DNA of 48,209 bases from an uncultured Prevotella sp. (lineage in GTDB: Bacteria; Bacteroidota; Bacteroidia; Bacteroidales; Bacteroidaceae). The stretch's first letter is position 1, and the number at the start of each line of letters is the position of its first letter. Below the pieces are notes generated by a model. The model saw only the letters and a program-made list of their open reading frames with translations. It made no database searches and had not been told where the DNA came from. The DNA lies in the NCBI GenBank assembly GCA_900546575.1, contig URDM01000012.1:1-48209 (forward strand). The letters are read 5' to 3'. Positions 34,415 to 41,721 of this stretch are shown one piece after another. The position numbers and the translations under genes are program-made.

Positions 34415-34987
34415 TTAGAGTGCGTCGATAACAGCGCAGATGTCACCGAAGATACGCGGCAGTTCGCCGAGACCGTTGATGTGGTGATGGATGCCCTCTG
34501 TCTTATACCACTCGATGAGCGGAGCTGTCTGGTTGTGGTAAACGTCAAGACGCTTCTTGATAGTCTCAGCGTTGTCGTCCGAACGACCGCTCTCCTGACC
34601 ACGCTTTACGAGACGTGTCATAAGCTCGTCTTCGGGAACGTCAAGCTCAATCATTGCTGCAACCTTGTGTCCACGCTCTGCAAGCATCTTCTTGAGAGCC
34701 TCTGCCTGCGGGATTGTACGGGGGAAACCGTCGAAGATTACGCCCTTGTGCTCCTTGCCGAAGCTGTCGTATACGCTTGCGAGAATATTGATCATGAGCT
34801 CGTCGGGGATAAGCTGGCCGTTGTCAATAAATCCCTTGGCTGTCTTGCCAAGCTCTGTTCCGTTCTTGATTTCATTGCGGAGCACGTCACCTGTCGATAT
34901 ATGGTTGAAGCCATACTTCTCGATCATAAGGTCGCTCTGAGTGCCCTTGCCTGATCCAGGGGCACCGAAAATTACGATGTTCTTCAT
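34415..34987 (-). CDS. adk: Adenylate kinase
   Basis: This 190-residue enzyme interconverts ATP, ADP and AMP. It shows the P-loop GAPGSGKGTQ (8-17), the AMP-binding STGDVLR, VIFDGFPRTIPQAEAL and RRLDVYH-type segments, here KKRLDVYHNQT. The short LID region (VKRGQESGRSDDN) without zinc cysteines is the small form common in Bacteroidetes. It lies 60 nt after hpt on the same strand. Confidence 0.96.
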   Translation of the reverse strand: MKNIVIFGAPGSGKGTQSDLMIEKYGFNHISTGDVLRNEIKNGTELGKTAKGFIDNGQLIPDELMINILASVYDSFGKEHKGVIFDGFPRTIPQAEALKKMLAERGHKVAAMIELDVPEDELMTRLVKRGQESGRSDDNAETIKKRLDVYHNQTAPLIEWYKTEGIHHHINGLGELPRIFGDICAVIDAL

Positions 34988-35047
34988 CTTTTTAACTTAA
35001 ATAAATATGTACTGTTTGTTCTGTTGTTACTGTTTCTGACGTCGCGT

Positions 35048-35587
35048 CTATTCTTCCATCACTGTGTATATGTCCTTCAGGTTGCGTCCCTGTTGGTCGT
35101 AATCAAGTCCGTAACCCACAATGAAGTCGTTGGGAATCTCGAACGCCGTGTAGCGTATGTCGAGTTGGGTCTCCAGACATTCTGGCTTGAGCAGCAGTGT
35201 GCAGATATGTATCGCCTCAGGCTGCTTCTCGGCAAGTTGGGCGAGAATGGCCTTCATTGTCAGTCCCGACTCGATGATGTCTTCAACGATGATGATGGTG
35301 CGTCCCTTGATGTCGTCGTTGAGACCTATCAGCTGCTTCACTGTGCCGGTAGACGAAGTTCCGGCGTACGATGACATCTTGACAAACGATATTTCGGCAG
35401 GCACTGTTATCTCGCGCATCAGGTCGGCTGCGAACACGAACGAGCCGTTGAGCATTGCCAGCAGCAGCGGGTTCTTGTCTGCCATATCGTTGTTGATACG
35501 GTCGGCCAGAGCCTTGACACGCTTCTTTATTTCAGCCTCGGGGATAGAGGTCTTGAATGTCTTGTCTTTTATCTTTACTATACTCAT
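35048..35587 (-). CDS. hpt: Hypoxanthine phosphoribosyltransferase
   Basis: This 179-residue salvage enzyme makes IMP/GMP from hypoxanthine/guanine and PRPP. The PRPP-binding motif is TIIIVEDIIESGLTM, with PAEISFVKMSSYAG before it and DFIVGYGLDYDQQGRNL at the C terminus. The ATG at 35587 is chosen because a perfect promoter at 35611-35641 lies downstream of the upstream in-frame start at 35635. Confidence 0.95.
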   Translation of the reverse strand: MSIVKIKDKTFKTSIPEAEIKKRVKALADRINNDMADKNPLLLAMLNGSFVFAADLMREITVPAEISFVKMSSYAGTSSTGTVKQLIGLNDDIKGRTIIIVEDIIESGLTMKAILAQLAEKQPEAIHICTLLLKPECLETQLDIRYTAFEIPNDFIVGYGLDYDQQGRNLKDIYTVMEE

Positions 35588-35610
35588 TGGTTGTTGTCTG
35601 TAATTAGGTG

Positions 35611-35641
35611 CAAAGTTACTGCAAATCGGAGACAATACAAA
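35611..35641 (-). promoter_or_regulatory. Promoter of hpt (and adk)
   Basis: Minus strand: TTTG (35638-35641), 19 nt, TAACTTTG (35611-35618). Both match the consensus. It fits in the gap between ribBA and hpt. Confidence 0.75.
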
Positions 35642-35653
35642 ATAAACTCTATT

Positions 35654-36865
35654 CTATTTCAGGTGCAAAGAGTGGCCCATACGGTCGCGCTTTGTCTTGA
35701 GATAGCGTTCGTTATACTTGTTTGGTATGACTTCGATGGGTACGTTCTCTACGATTTCGAGTCCGTAAGCCTCAAGTCCTACGCGCTTGGTGGGGTTGTT
35801 TGTGAGCAGACGCATCTTGTGTATGCCGAGGTGACGCAGCATCTGTGCTCCGCAGCCGTAGTCGCGTTCGTCTGCCTTAAAGCCGAGGTGGACATTGGCG
35901 TCTACTGTGTCGTAGCCCTGTTCCTGCAACTTGTATGCCTCAATCTTGTTCATAAGACCAATGCCACGGCCTTCCTGCTGCATGTACACTACAACGCCCT
36001 TGCCTTCCTTTTCAATCATTTGCATAGCCTTGTGCAGCTGCTGTCCGCAGTCGCAACGCATCGAACCGAGAATGTCGCCGGTAGCGCACGATGAGTGTAC
36101 GCGTACGAGTACTGGCTCGTCTTCGCTCCATTCGCCCTTGACAAGTGCCATGTGCTCCAGTCCGTTGCTCTGCTGGCGGAACGGAATGAGGCGGAAGTGT
36201 CCCCATTCAGTAGGCATGTCAACCTCTTCGCCAACCTCGATGATTGACTCTTTCTTCAATCTATATGTTATAAGATCCTTTATAGTGATGATGCGCAATC
36301 CCCATTCTTTTGCCATTTTCTGCAGATCGGGCATGCGTGCCATGGTTCCGTCGTCGTTCATGATTTCCATGAGGGCGCCAGCGGGACGCAGTCCGGCAAG
36401 ACGGCAGAGGTCGATTGTAGCCTCGGTGTGTCCGCAACGGCGCAGCACGCCATTGTCCTGGGCATACAGCGGGTTGATATGACCCGGTCGGCCGAATGTC
36501 TGCGGTGTTGATGCAGGGTCGGCAAGCGCCTGGATAGTAGCTGCACGGTCGGCAGCTGATACACCGGTGGTGCATCCTTCGAGCTTGTCGACAGTCACGG
36601 TGAACGGAGTTCCGAGCATACTTGTGTTGTCGCTCACCTGGTGGGGCAGGTCGAGCTCCTCACACCTCGACAGCGTGATAGGTGCACAAAGCACACCACG
36701 TGCGTTCTTAAGCATGAAATTCACTTTCTCCGGAGTGATCTTCTCGGCTGCGATTATGAGGTCGCCCTCGTTCTCACGGTCTTCATCGTCAACGACGATT
36801 ACAAATTTTCCTTCTTTGAAGTCTTTCACGGCATCCTCAATGCCGCTCAGTTTGAACTCTCCCAT
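35654..36865 (-). CDS. ribBA: Bifunctional riboflavin enzyme RibBA
   Basis: This 403-residue protein carries 3,4-dihydroxy-2-butanone-4-phosphate synthase (about 1-205) and GTP cyclohydrolase II (about 210-403), the two entry reactions of riboflavin synthesis. The first half has VVDDEDRENEGDLI and the RPGHINPL and TEATIDLCRLAGL segments. The second half has RVHSSCATGDILGSMRCDCGQ with three zinc cysteines and QQEGRGIGLMNKIEAYKLQ. It starts 36 nt after the LptF/LptG-family gene on the same strand. No FMN riboswitch is apparent in that short gap. Confidence 0.96.
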   Translation of the reverse strand: MGEFKLSGIEDAVKDFKEGKFVIVVDDEDRENEGDLIIAAEKITPEKVNFMLKNARGVLCAPITLSRCEELDLPHQVSDNTSMLGTPFTVTVDKLEGCTTGVSAADRAATIQALADPASTPQTFGRPGHINPLYAQDNGVLRRCGHTEATIDLCRLAGLRPAGALMEIMNDDGTMARMPDLQKMAKEWGLRIITIKDLITYRLKKESIIEVGEEVDMPTEWGHFRLIPFRQQSNGLEHMALVKGEWSEDEPVLVRVHSSCATGDILGSMRCDCGQQLHKAMQMIEKEGKGVVVYMQQEGRGIGLMNKIEAYKLQEQGYDTVDANVHLGFKADERDYGCGAQMLRHLGIHKMRLLTNNPTKRVGLEAYGLEIVENVPIEVIPNKYNERYLKTKRDRMGHSLHLK

Positions 36866-36901
36866 ATTTCAGATGTTTAATGTGTATCTATTAGTTATAT
36901 A

Positions 36902-38821
36902 TTATAATGTGTAACCATCGCGCTGGGCAATGGCACGTATTCTTTCGGTTATTATGTCGTTTTCGGCCTTTATGGTGCGTAGGTCGCGCAGCAGACGCAG
37001 GCGGAAGCGCCACATGCGCAGATACAGTACGAAGCCCAATGGTGCTATTATGGCCGACACTATGTTGAGCCATTTGCGCTCGAAGGGTCGTGTGTGCGAC
37101 TTGACCGACATTATCGGATATACGCTCAGATGGTTGATTATGGTGCGGTCGCGCGAGTTGCTGAGGTCTTCTATCACCTTTTCGAGCTGCTCGTATATGC
37201 CGGCTATGGCGTGGTCGGGCTCGTATCTGAAGAATACGCGAATCCAGTTTGGCGCATGTTTCAGATTATGACACTCCGAATAGGTCGTAACCTGATTGCT
37301 GATGTCCATCAGCTGATGATAGTCTGAAGCGTAGTCGGGGTCGTTGATTATCACCTCCTTGCGTGCTACGTGTCGTTTCACACGCAAGCCGAGGAAGCGT
37401 CGCAAGAGGTCGGTGTACACTTCGACGTTGAACACAACCGAATCGTTGGTGGCTTTATAAGTAAAGAACACCGCCATAGGTATAAGCACGGTGGGCGCGA
37501 GGCTCAGTCCGAACCACAGAGTCCACATTCCCTTCTTAGCCATGGTCTGTCCGGTGTTGTCGAGGATATAGTATACGATGAATACAATCACCGATATGAG
37601 CACCGGCAGACCCAGTCCGCCCTTGCGAATGATAGCTCCGAGCGGTCCGCCTATGAAGAAGAACACCAGACATGTAAGTGCAAGCGAAATCTTGCTGAAC
37701 CATTCTATCTCGTGCTGGCGTATGATGCGGTCGCCGTCGGATGTCATCATCTGTTTGAAGTCGAGGTCGGTAGTGCGCGAGCGTACTTGTTGTTGGGCAT
37801 AACTGATTGCCGAACGCTGTGCATCGGATGACAATCGGGCGAAAACCGAGTCGACATTGTACTTCGTTGTGCTTGCAAGTTTCAGCGTGCGCAGCGAGTC
37901 TTTCTTTGAGATGGGCATCAGGTTGTACACCATACGCATGTCGTCGTTGTAGTAAACGCGTCCGATGCTGTCGTATTGGGCTTTGATAGAGTCCTTGTCG
38001 TGTGTGATTTGTGCAAAGCCTTTTGCCTTGGCGTTGTTGGAGAGGCCCGATCCGTCGTTCATATTGAAGTCGCCGTCGTAGTCGAGCAGTATTCGTTTGG
38101 CTGTGAACGACTCTCGACGGTAGGGCACAGCGGCGTTGCCGGCAAGCTCCTGGGCCTGCATGTTCTCAAACCATTCGCCGTTCCACAGCGTCATGAGCAA
38201 GTGCTTCTTCTCGGCTGTGGCCTGCAGCATGCCCGAATCGGCAAGGATGATGGCCTGGTCCTCGTACGATCCCGTCATACGATAAATCATGATGCCATAC
38301 AGTTTGCCCGTGTTCAGGTCTTTCTTCTGTACGTAAATGTTTGAGTTGGGAATACCGTCATAGAATATTCCTTCAGGGATTTCGAGCTCGGGACTCTTCT
38401 GTTTCATCGACAGCAACATCATCATCAGGTGCCGGTTGGCGTTGGGCCCGATGGTGTTCTGGAAATAAAGCGATGTGAAACAGATTAATACGCTTATGGC
38501 TATAAGCGAACGGAAAGCCTGCATCAGCGATATGCCGGCGGCTTTGATGGCTGTAAGCTCCGAGCTTTCGCCCATATTGCCGAATGTGATGAGCGAAGAT
38601 AGGAGTATAGCAAGCGGAAGGGCCTGCGGAACGAGCATCAGACCCATGTACCAGAAAAATTCGGCAAGCACGTCCATCGACAAGCCCTTGCCTACGAGCG
38701 TGTCGATATAGCGCCACAGAAACTGCATCATCAGCACAAACTGGCAGATGAAGAAGGTTCCGATGAACAGAAGACCGAATTGCTTTGCTATGAATATGTC
38801 TAATTTCTTTATTCGAAACAT
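36902..38821 (-). CDS. LptF/LptG (YjgP/YjgQ)-family permease
   Basis: This 639-residue inner-membrane protein belongs to the permease family that, with LptB, extracts lipopolysaccharide towards the outer membrane. The N-terminal part shows the family start LDIFIAKQFGLLFIGTFF, helices at about 12-32, 60-80 and 105-125, and a periplasmic beta domain (about 130-270). A long C-terminal part (about 370-620) contains further helices and a cytoplasmic stretch, so the protein is much longer than the ~360-residue E. coli LptF/LptG. A TAATTTTG -7 element lies at 38848-38855. It leads a likely operon with ribBA. Confidence 0.9.
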   Translation of the reverse strand: MFRIKKLDIFIAKQFGLLFIGTFFICQFVLMMQFLWRYIDTLVGKGLSMDVLAEFFWYMGLMLVPQALPLAILLSSLITFGNMGESSELTAIKAAGISLMQAFRSLIAISVLICFTSLYFQNTIGPNANRHLMMMLLSMKQKSPELEIPEGIFYDGIPNSNIYVQKKDLNTGKLYGIMIYRMTGSYEDQAIILADSGMLQATAEKKHLLMTLWNGEWFENMQAQELAGNAAVPYRRESFTAKRILLDYDGDFNMNDGSGLSNNAKAKGFAQITHDKDSIKAQYDSIGRVYYNDDMRMVYNLMPISKKDSLRTLKLASTTKYNVDSVFARLSSDAQRSAISYAQQQVRSRTTDLDFKQMMTSDGDRIIRQHEIEWFSKISLALTCLVFFFIGGPLGAIIRKGGLGLPVLISVIVFIVYYILDNTGQTMAKKGMWTLWFGLSLAPTVLIPMAVFFTYKATNDSVVFNVEVYTDLLRRFLGLRVKRHVARKEVIINDPDYASDYHQLMDISNQVTTYSECHNLKHAPNWIRVFFRYEPDHAIAGIYEQLEKVIEDLSNSRDRTIINHLSVYPIMSVKSHTRPFERKWLNIVSAIIAPLGFVLYLRMWRFRLRLLRDLRTIKAENDIITERIRAIAQRDGYTL

Positions 38822-38847
38822 TATATATATATAGGTATATCGAATTG

Positions 38848-38855
38848 CAAAATTA
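38848..38855 (-). promoter_or_regulatory. -7 element of the LptF/LptG-family gene
   Basis: TAATTTTG on the minus strand, about 27 nt from the start codon. No clear -33 was seen. Confidence 0.45.
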
Positions 38856-38940
38856 GCATAAATATTTTATAAACTATTACTTTTTATGTTTTTTTGCAGA
38901 CGTGTCGGCGCAAAATACCTACACGTTGTGGGTCGTCGTA

Positions 38941-39336
38941 TTACACTCCGCTTGTGCGGCGCAGTCGTTCGAAGTTGTGGCTCCATGTATCTTGCAGCCA
39001 TTCGAGGTCGTCGGTTGATACAAAATCGGTGACGTGCAGCGTGTATTGGCCCGACAGCGAGCTGCGCTCCATGCGTATTTCTACGAACGATTCGTCGTCT
39101 TCATCGTCCCATTGCCATCGTACCCGCTCGTAGCGTTCGCAGAATGTCAGCGTAGCTTGGCGCGTTTCGTGATGTCGCCAGTCGTCGCCCCAGGCAAACT
39201 CAATGTGCTTGCCGTTCATCTTAACGTCGTCTGCAATCCATCGGTTGAGTCCTTCGGCTGTGCCTATGAGTTGCCACACGATATTGCGCGATGTGGAGTT
39301 AAGCGTATGCTCAATCTCAATTTTCTTCTTGTTCAT
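38941..39336 (-). CDS. START-like/SRPBCC-fold small protein
   Basis: This 131-residue protein resembles the START-like (AHSA1-type) domain: an N-terminal strand and the helix pair TSRNIVWQLIGTAEGLNRWIADD, followed by beta strands GKHIEFAWGD and YERVRWQWDDEDD, and a C-terminal helix LQDTWSHNFERLRR. Such folds bind hydrophobic ligands. The specific function is unknown. The ATG at 39336 (MNKKKIEIEH) is preferred over the one at 39378, since a TATCTTTG -7 element lies at 39428-39435. Confidence 0.78.
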   Translation of the reverse strand: MNKKKIEIEHTLNSTSRNIVWQLIGTAEGLNRWIADDVKMNGKHIEFAWGDDWRHHETRQATLTFCERYERVRWQWDDEDDESFVEIRMERSSLSGQYTLHVTDFVSTDDLEWLQDTWSHNFERLRRTSGV

Positions 39337-39427
39337 GCTATATTTTAAAGTTATACACCTGCAGCTCAGATGCCACATGATTAGGTTGTATGTATTTAAT
39401 AATGCCTAAATGGTTGTATTTCTTCTG

Positions 39428-39435
39428 CAAAGATA
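39428..39435 (-). promoter_or_regulatory. -7 element of the START-like gene
   Basis: TATCTTTG on the minus strand, about 90 nt ahead of the chosen start codon. No good -33 found. Confidence 0.45.
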
Positions 39436-39518
39436 GTGCAAATTTCATATATAACTGCATTAAAATCTACTCTTTTTCGCCTTTTTCGATAAAAAGAACA
39501 AAAAAACAATAGAAAAAT

Positions 39519-39549
39519 TTTGGAGATAAACAAAAAAATGCTACCTTTG
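39519..39549 (+). promoter_or_regulatory. Promoter of tRNA-Met
   Basis: TTTG (39519-39522), 19 nt, TACCTTTG (39542-39549); the tRNA 5' end is 20 nt downstream. Confidence 0.8.
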
Positions 39550-39568
39550 CACCCGCAATCAAGACGAT

Positions 39569-39642
39569 GGCGGGATAGCTCAGCTGGTTAGAGCGCATGA
39601 TTCATAATCATGAGGTCCCCAGTTCAATCCTGGGTCCCGCTA
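39569..39642 (+). tRNA. tRNA-Met (CAT), probably elongator
   Basis: A 74-nt cloverleaf: acceptor GGCGGGA/TCCCGCT (first pair G-T), D arm GCTC/GAGC, anticodon arm CATGA-TTCATAA-TCATG with anticodon CAT, T arm CCCAG-TTCAATC-CTGGG, discriminator A. CCA is not encoded. It lacks the C1-A72 mismatch and GGG/CCC anticodon stem of an initiator, so it is an elongator Met or, less likely, the Ile2 tRNA with a modified C34. Confidence 0.92.
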
Positions 39643-39650
39643 CTCTTTTC

Positions 39651-39686
39651 AAGGCTCATAGCACTATGTGTTGTGAGCCTTTTTTA
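39651..39686 (+). terminator. Terminator after tRNA-Met
   Basis: AAGGCTCATAGCAC and GTGTTGTGAGCCTT form an imperfect stem followed by TTTTTA. Confidence 0.8.
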
Positions 39687-39749
39687 TTCTCTTAACTGTC
39701 TGTTGAATTCACATAGTGGTTCAGTTGAAATCAAATAGCACATCAATAT

Positions 39750-39781
39750 TTTGTGCGTTCCAACTTTTTTCATTAACTTTG
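39750..39781 (+). promoter_or_regulatory. Promoter of tRNA-Leu
   Basis: TTTG (39750-39753), 20 nt, TAACTTTG (39774-39781), 34 nt before the mature tRNA. Confidence 0.8.
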
Positions 39782-39815
39782 CAAAAGTTTTGAAAGACAA
39801 ACAACAGACATTACT

Positions 39816-39897
39816 GCGCTTGTGGCGGAATTGGTAGACGCGCTAGACTTAGGATCTAGTGTCCTGCGACGTGAAGGTTCGAGTCCTTTCAGGCGCA
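39816..39897 (+). tRNA. tRNA-Leu (TAG)
   Basis: An 82-nt type-II tRNA: acceptor GCGCTTG/CAGGCGC, anticodon arm CTAGA-CTTAGGA-TCTAG with anticodon TAG (reads CUA/CUG), a short variable arm TGTCCTGCGACGT, T arm GAAGG-TTCGAGT-CCTTT, discriminator A. Confidence 0.93.
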
Positions 39898-39902
39898 CAC
39901 AG

Positions 39903-39942
39903 AAAAATCCTAACTGCTTGATATTGAGCAGTTAGGATTTTT
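39903..39942 (+). terminator. Terminator after tRNA-Leu
   Basis: AAAAATCCTAACTGCT and AGCAGTTAGGATTTTT form a perfect 16-pair stem with an eight-base loop and a terminal T-run. Confidence 0.93.
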
Positions 39943-40105
39943 GCTTTTATAAAATTGCCAACAATTTGCCAACATAATTCGTTGATAATTTGTTGTGGTT
40001 GGCAAAGTTTATGTTGTTTTCATCCGTATTTCTCATAATTTCATTGCATTTCACTTGACATCACCCATATTATGAGTCGTCAAATGACATCCTATAGCCA
40101 GATAG
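39943..40105. other. Gene-free stretch with TTTGCCAAC inverted motifs
   Basis: ATTGCCAAC (39955-39963), TTTGCCAAC (39965-39973) and the inverted GTTGGCAAA (39998-40006) lie just downstream of the tRNA-Leu. This may be the remnant of an integration site, since tRNA 3' ends are frequent targets and a decayed gene follows, but no direct repeat of the tRNA end was found in the window. Confidence 0.35.
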
Positions 40106-40441
40106 GTTAGCTCACATATTCACCAACGCTATAGCGACCGATTGACATACGATGGGACTTGGGAAAACAACCTGTTCAACTTTATCCGCATGGTCATTCC
40201 GAAATTGACACGTGATTTGCCTACCCCTTCCAGTATGGACGGTGTACTGAAACTGCCTATTGAGCAGATTTACAAAGGTGGCGAGTCAAAGGCACGTAAT
40301 CAGCTTTCAGTAAAAATCTTCGTATCAAGGCATGATACGGTCATTTCAAGGCATGATATGGTCGTTTCATGGCATGATACGATCATTTTAAGGCATGCAA
40401 CATATCTTTATATCACGTTCCTGACATTAGTGATACGTTAG
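40106..40441 (+). pseudogene. Remnant of an AlbA/HATPase-type ATP-binding regulator
   Basis: The stretch VSSHIHQRYSDRLTYDGTWENN, split here as SSHIHQRY then LTYDGTWENNLFNF, followed by IPKLTRDLPTPSSMDGV, resembles the middle part of large AlbA_2/HATPase_c_4 proteins (pattern YDG..xxNLFNFxxxVxxKLTxDLPxPF). Both ends are missing: an in-frame stop precedes residue 1, and after about 60 residues the frame runs into a 21-bp repeat array. It is therefore a decayed fragment, not an intact gene. Confidence 0.5.
40319..40403. repeat. Four-unit 21-bp tandem repeat
   Basis: The core GGCATGATACGG recurs at 40329, 40350, 40371 and 40392, exactly 21 bp apart, with TCATTTCAA-type linkers. The period keeps a reading frame with heptads like SRHDTVI. 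The last copy has GGCATGCAACAT. Confidence 0.88.
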
Positions 40442-40476
40442 TAAAGGGACATGGTGTCGTATTATATATTAGAAAT

Positions 40477-40533
40477 AAGAAAGGAGAGATTAGGAATAAG
40501 AAAGGAGAGCCATTGTTGACTCTCCTTTCTTTT
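40477..40533. terminator. Terminator of the OmpA-lipoprotein-T9SS operon
   Basis: AAGAAAGGAGAG and CTCTCCTTTCTT form a 12-pair stem with a ten-base loop (40498-40531). A direct duplicate of the left arm (AAGAAAGGAGAG) occurs about 22 nt upstream, giving an alternative pairing. On the minus strand, downstream of the OmpA gene, it ends in TTCTTATT. Confidence 0.75.
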
Positions 40534-40551
40534 ACTTGCTTTATATGTGCT

Positions 40552-41700
40552 TTATTCAGGTATTGCAGTAACGATTACTACCCGATTGAGTTTGTTGTTC
40601 TCATACGGTTGCGCATTGCTACCGATACCTTGGGCTTCGATACGCGACGGAGCTATGCCGTAACGCTCTATCAGAATGTTTCGCACGCTGTCTGTTCGGT
40701 GTATAGAAAGCATGAGGTTGGTTCTTGCTTTTCCGGTATCCTTGTCGGCATAACCGTCCAGACGGATGTGGGCTGAAGGGTTCTGATTGAGATATTCTAC
40801 TATGTTCGCAAACACGATGTCCTGCTTGGCTGACGGCTTGGCGGATGCATAAGCAAAGCTGATGGAGGCGAGGCGGAACGGATTCTGTTTCTTTGCCACC
40901 GGCTTCTCTACAATACGATCCTTGTAGACGGGACGCTCCACAATCCTCTCAATCATATACACGGTGTCGACTACGGCTTCACGACGTTGCTTACGTATGC
41001 GTTCCTTCTTGACGTATGGCTTGGCAGCATTGAAGTTGTAGCTCAGTCCGAGTGTGGCTCCAAGCGTAGGCTCATACTTTTTGTCCATGATGCGACCGTC
41101 GAAGTGGTCGGGCATGAGTGCCGAACCTATCTCAAGATTTACATCCAGACATTTCATTACCTTGTACTTTGCCATAACCGAGAAGTTGGCTGTAAGCGAG
41201 TTGGTAGCTGCCGTGCCACGATAAGCGAACGAACGGGCATAACCCAATCCTACAGCTGGAAGCACGTCGAACTTACCCTGACCGCTGAATAGCAGACGCG
41301 AAAGGCTCACCATGAAGTCGGCATGTGCGTTGACGTAGCGCAGATAATGACGATAGGTGCCGTCGGGATTTACTGTCACATTATCTATAACAGGGTCGTG
41401 AGTTCCGAATATTGATCCGTCGGTCTGCGGATCGCGCAGATAGAGTCCTTCGGATGTAGACATGCCGTTGAGCGAATACCCGCCAATCTGCAGGCGCATG
41501 GCAAGAGTTGGAGTAATCCATTTGCCTACGCCGATGGTGTATGAAGGAGTGAGACGCTTGCCGAAATCCAGTTTTCGGGCATCGCTTGAGAATATTGTTT
41601 GTACGCCTCCGCCCGCATCGACAAACCATCCGTTCTGTGCTGATGCAGGGAGCAATGACATGCCCCCAAGCATCAAGCTTATAATAGTTTTCTTGTTCAT
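40552..41700 (-). CDS. OmpA-family outer-membrane protein
   Basis: This 382-residue protein has a signal peptide (about 1-21, ending PASAQ), an N-terminal beta-barrel (about 22-225, ending SYNFNAAKPYV), a charged linker with repeated IVERPVYKDRIVEKPV-type segments (about 230-265), and a C-terminal OmpA peptidoglycan-binding domain (about 275-380, with IRLDGYADKDTGKARTN, LMLSIHRTDSVRNIL, and GIGSNAQPYENNKLNRVV). The barrel anchors it in the outer membrane and the C-terminal domain holds the wall. It is the last gene of a three-gene operon, 21 nt after the repeat lipoprotein. It may anchor or export-assist the neighbours, which is inference. Confidence 0.93.
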   Translation of the reverse strand: MNKKTIISLMLGGMSLLPASAQNGWFVDAGGGVQTIFSSDARKLDFGKRLTPSYTIGVGKWITPTLAMRLQIGGYSLNGMSTSEGLYLRDPQTDGSIFGTHDPVIDNVTVNPDGTYRHYLRYVNAHADFMVSLSRLLFSGQGKFDVLPAVGLGYARSFAYRGTAATNSLTANFSVMAKYKVMKCLDVNLEIGSALMPDHFDGRIMDKKYEPTLGATLGLSYNFNAAKPYVKKERIRKQRREAVVDTVYMIERIVERPVYKDRIVEKPVAKKQNPFRLASISFAYASAKPSAKQDIVFANIVEYLNQNPSAHIRLDGYADKDTGKARTNLMLSIHRTDSVRNILIERYGIAPSRIEAQGIGSNAQPYENNKLNRVVIVTAIPE

Positions 41701-41721
41701 ATATACAGATAGGTTTTAAGC

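Noticed and set aside
34212..34418. Conserved short protein starting MYGLKIAKRPARAK in two family-A elements
   Set aside because: It spans the hairpins of the dispersed element and is explained by nucleotide conservation of the element; there is no promoter or independent coding evidence.
36866..36901. FMN riboswitch before ribBA
   Set aside because: Only 36 nt separate ribBA from the upstream gene, too short for an RFN element, and no such motif is seen.
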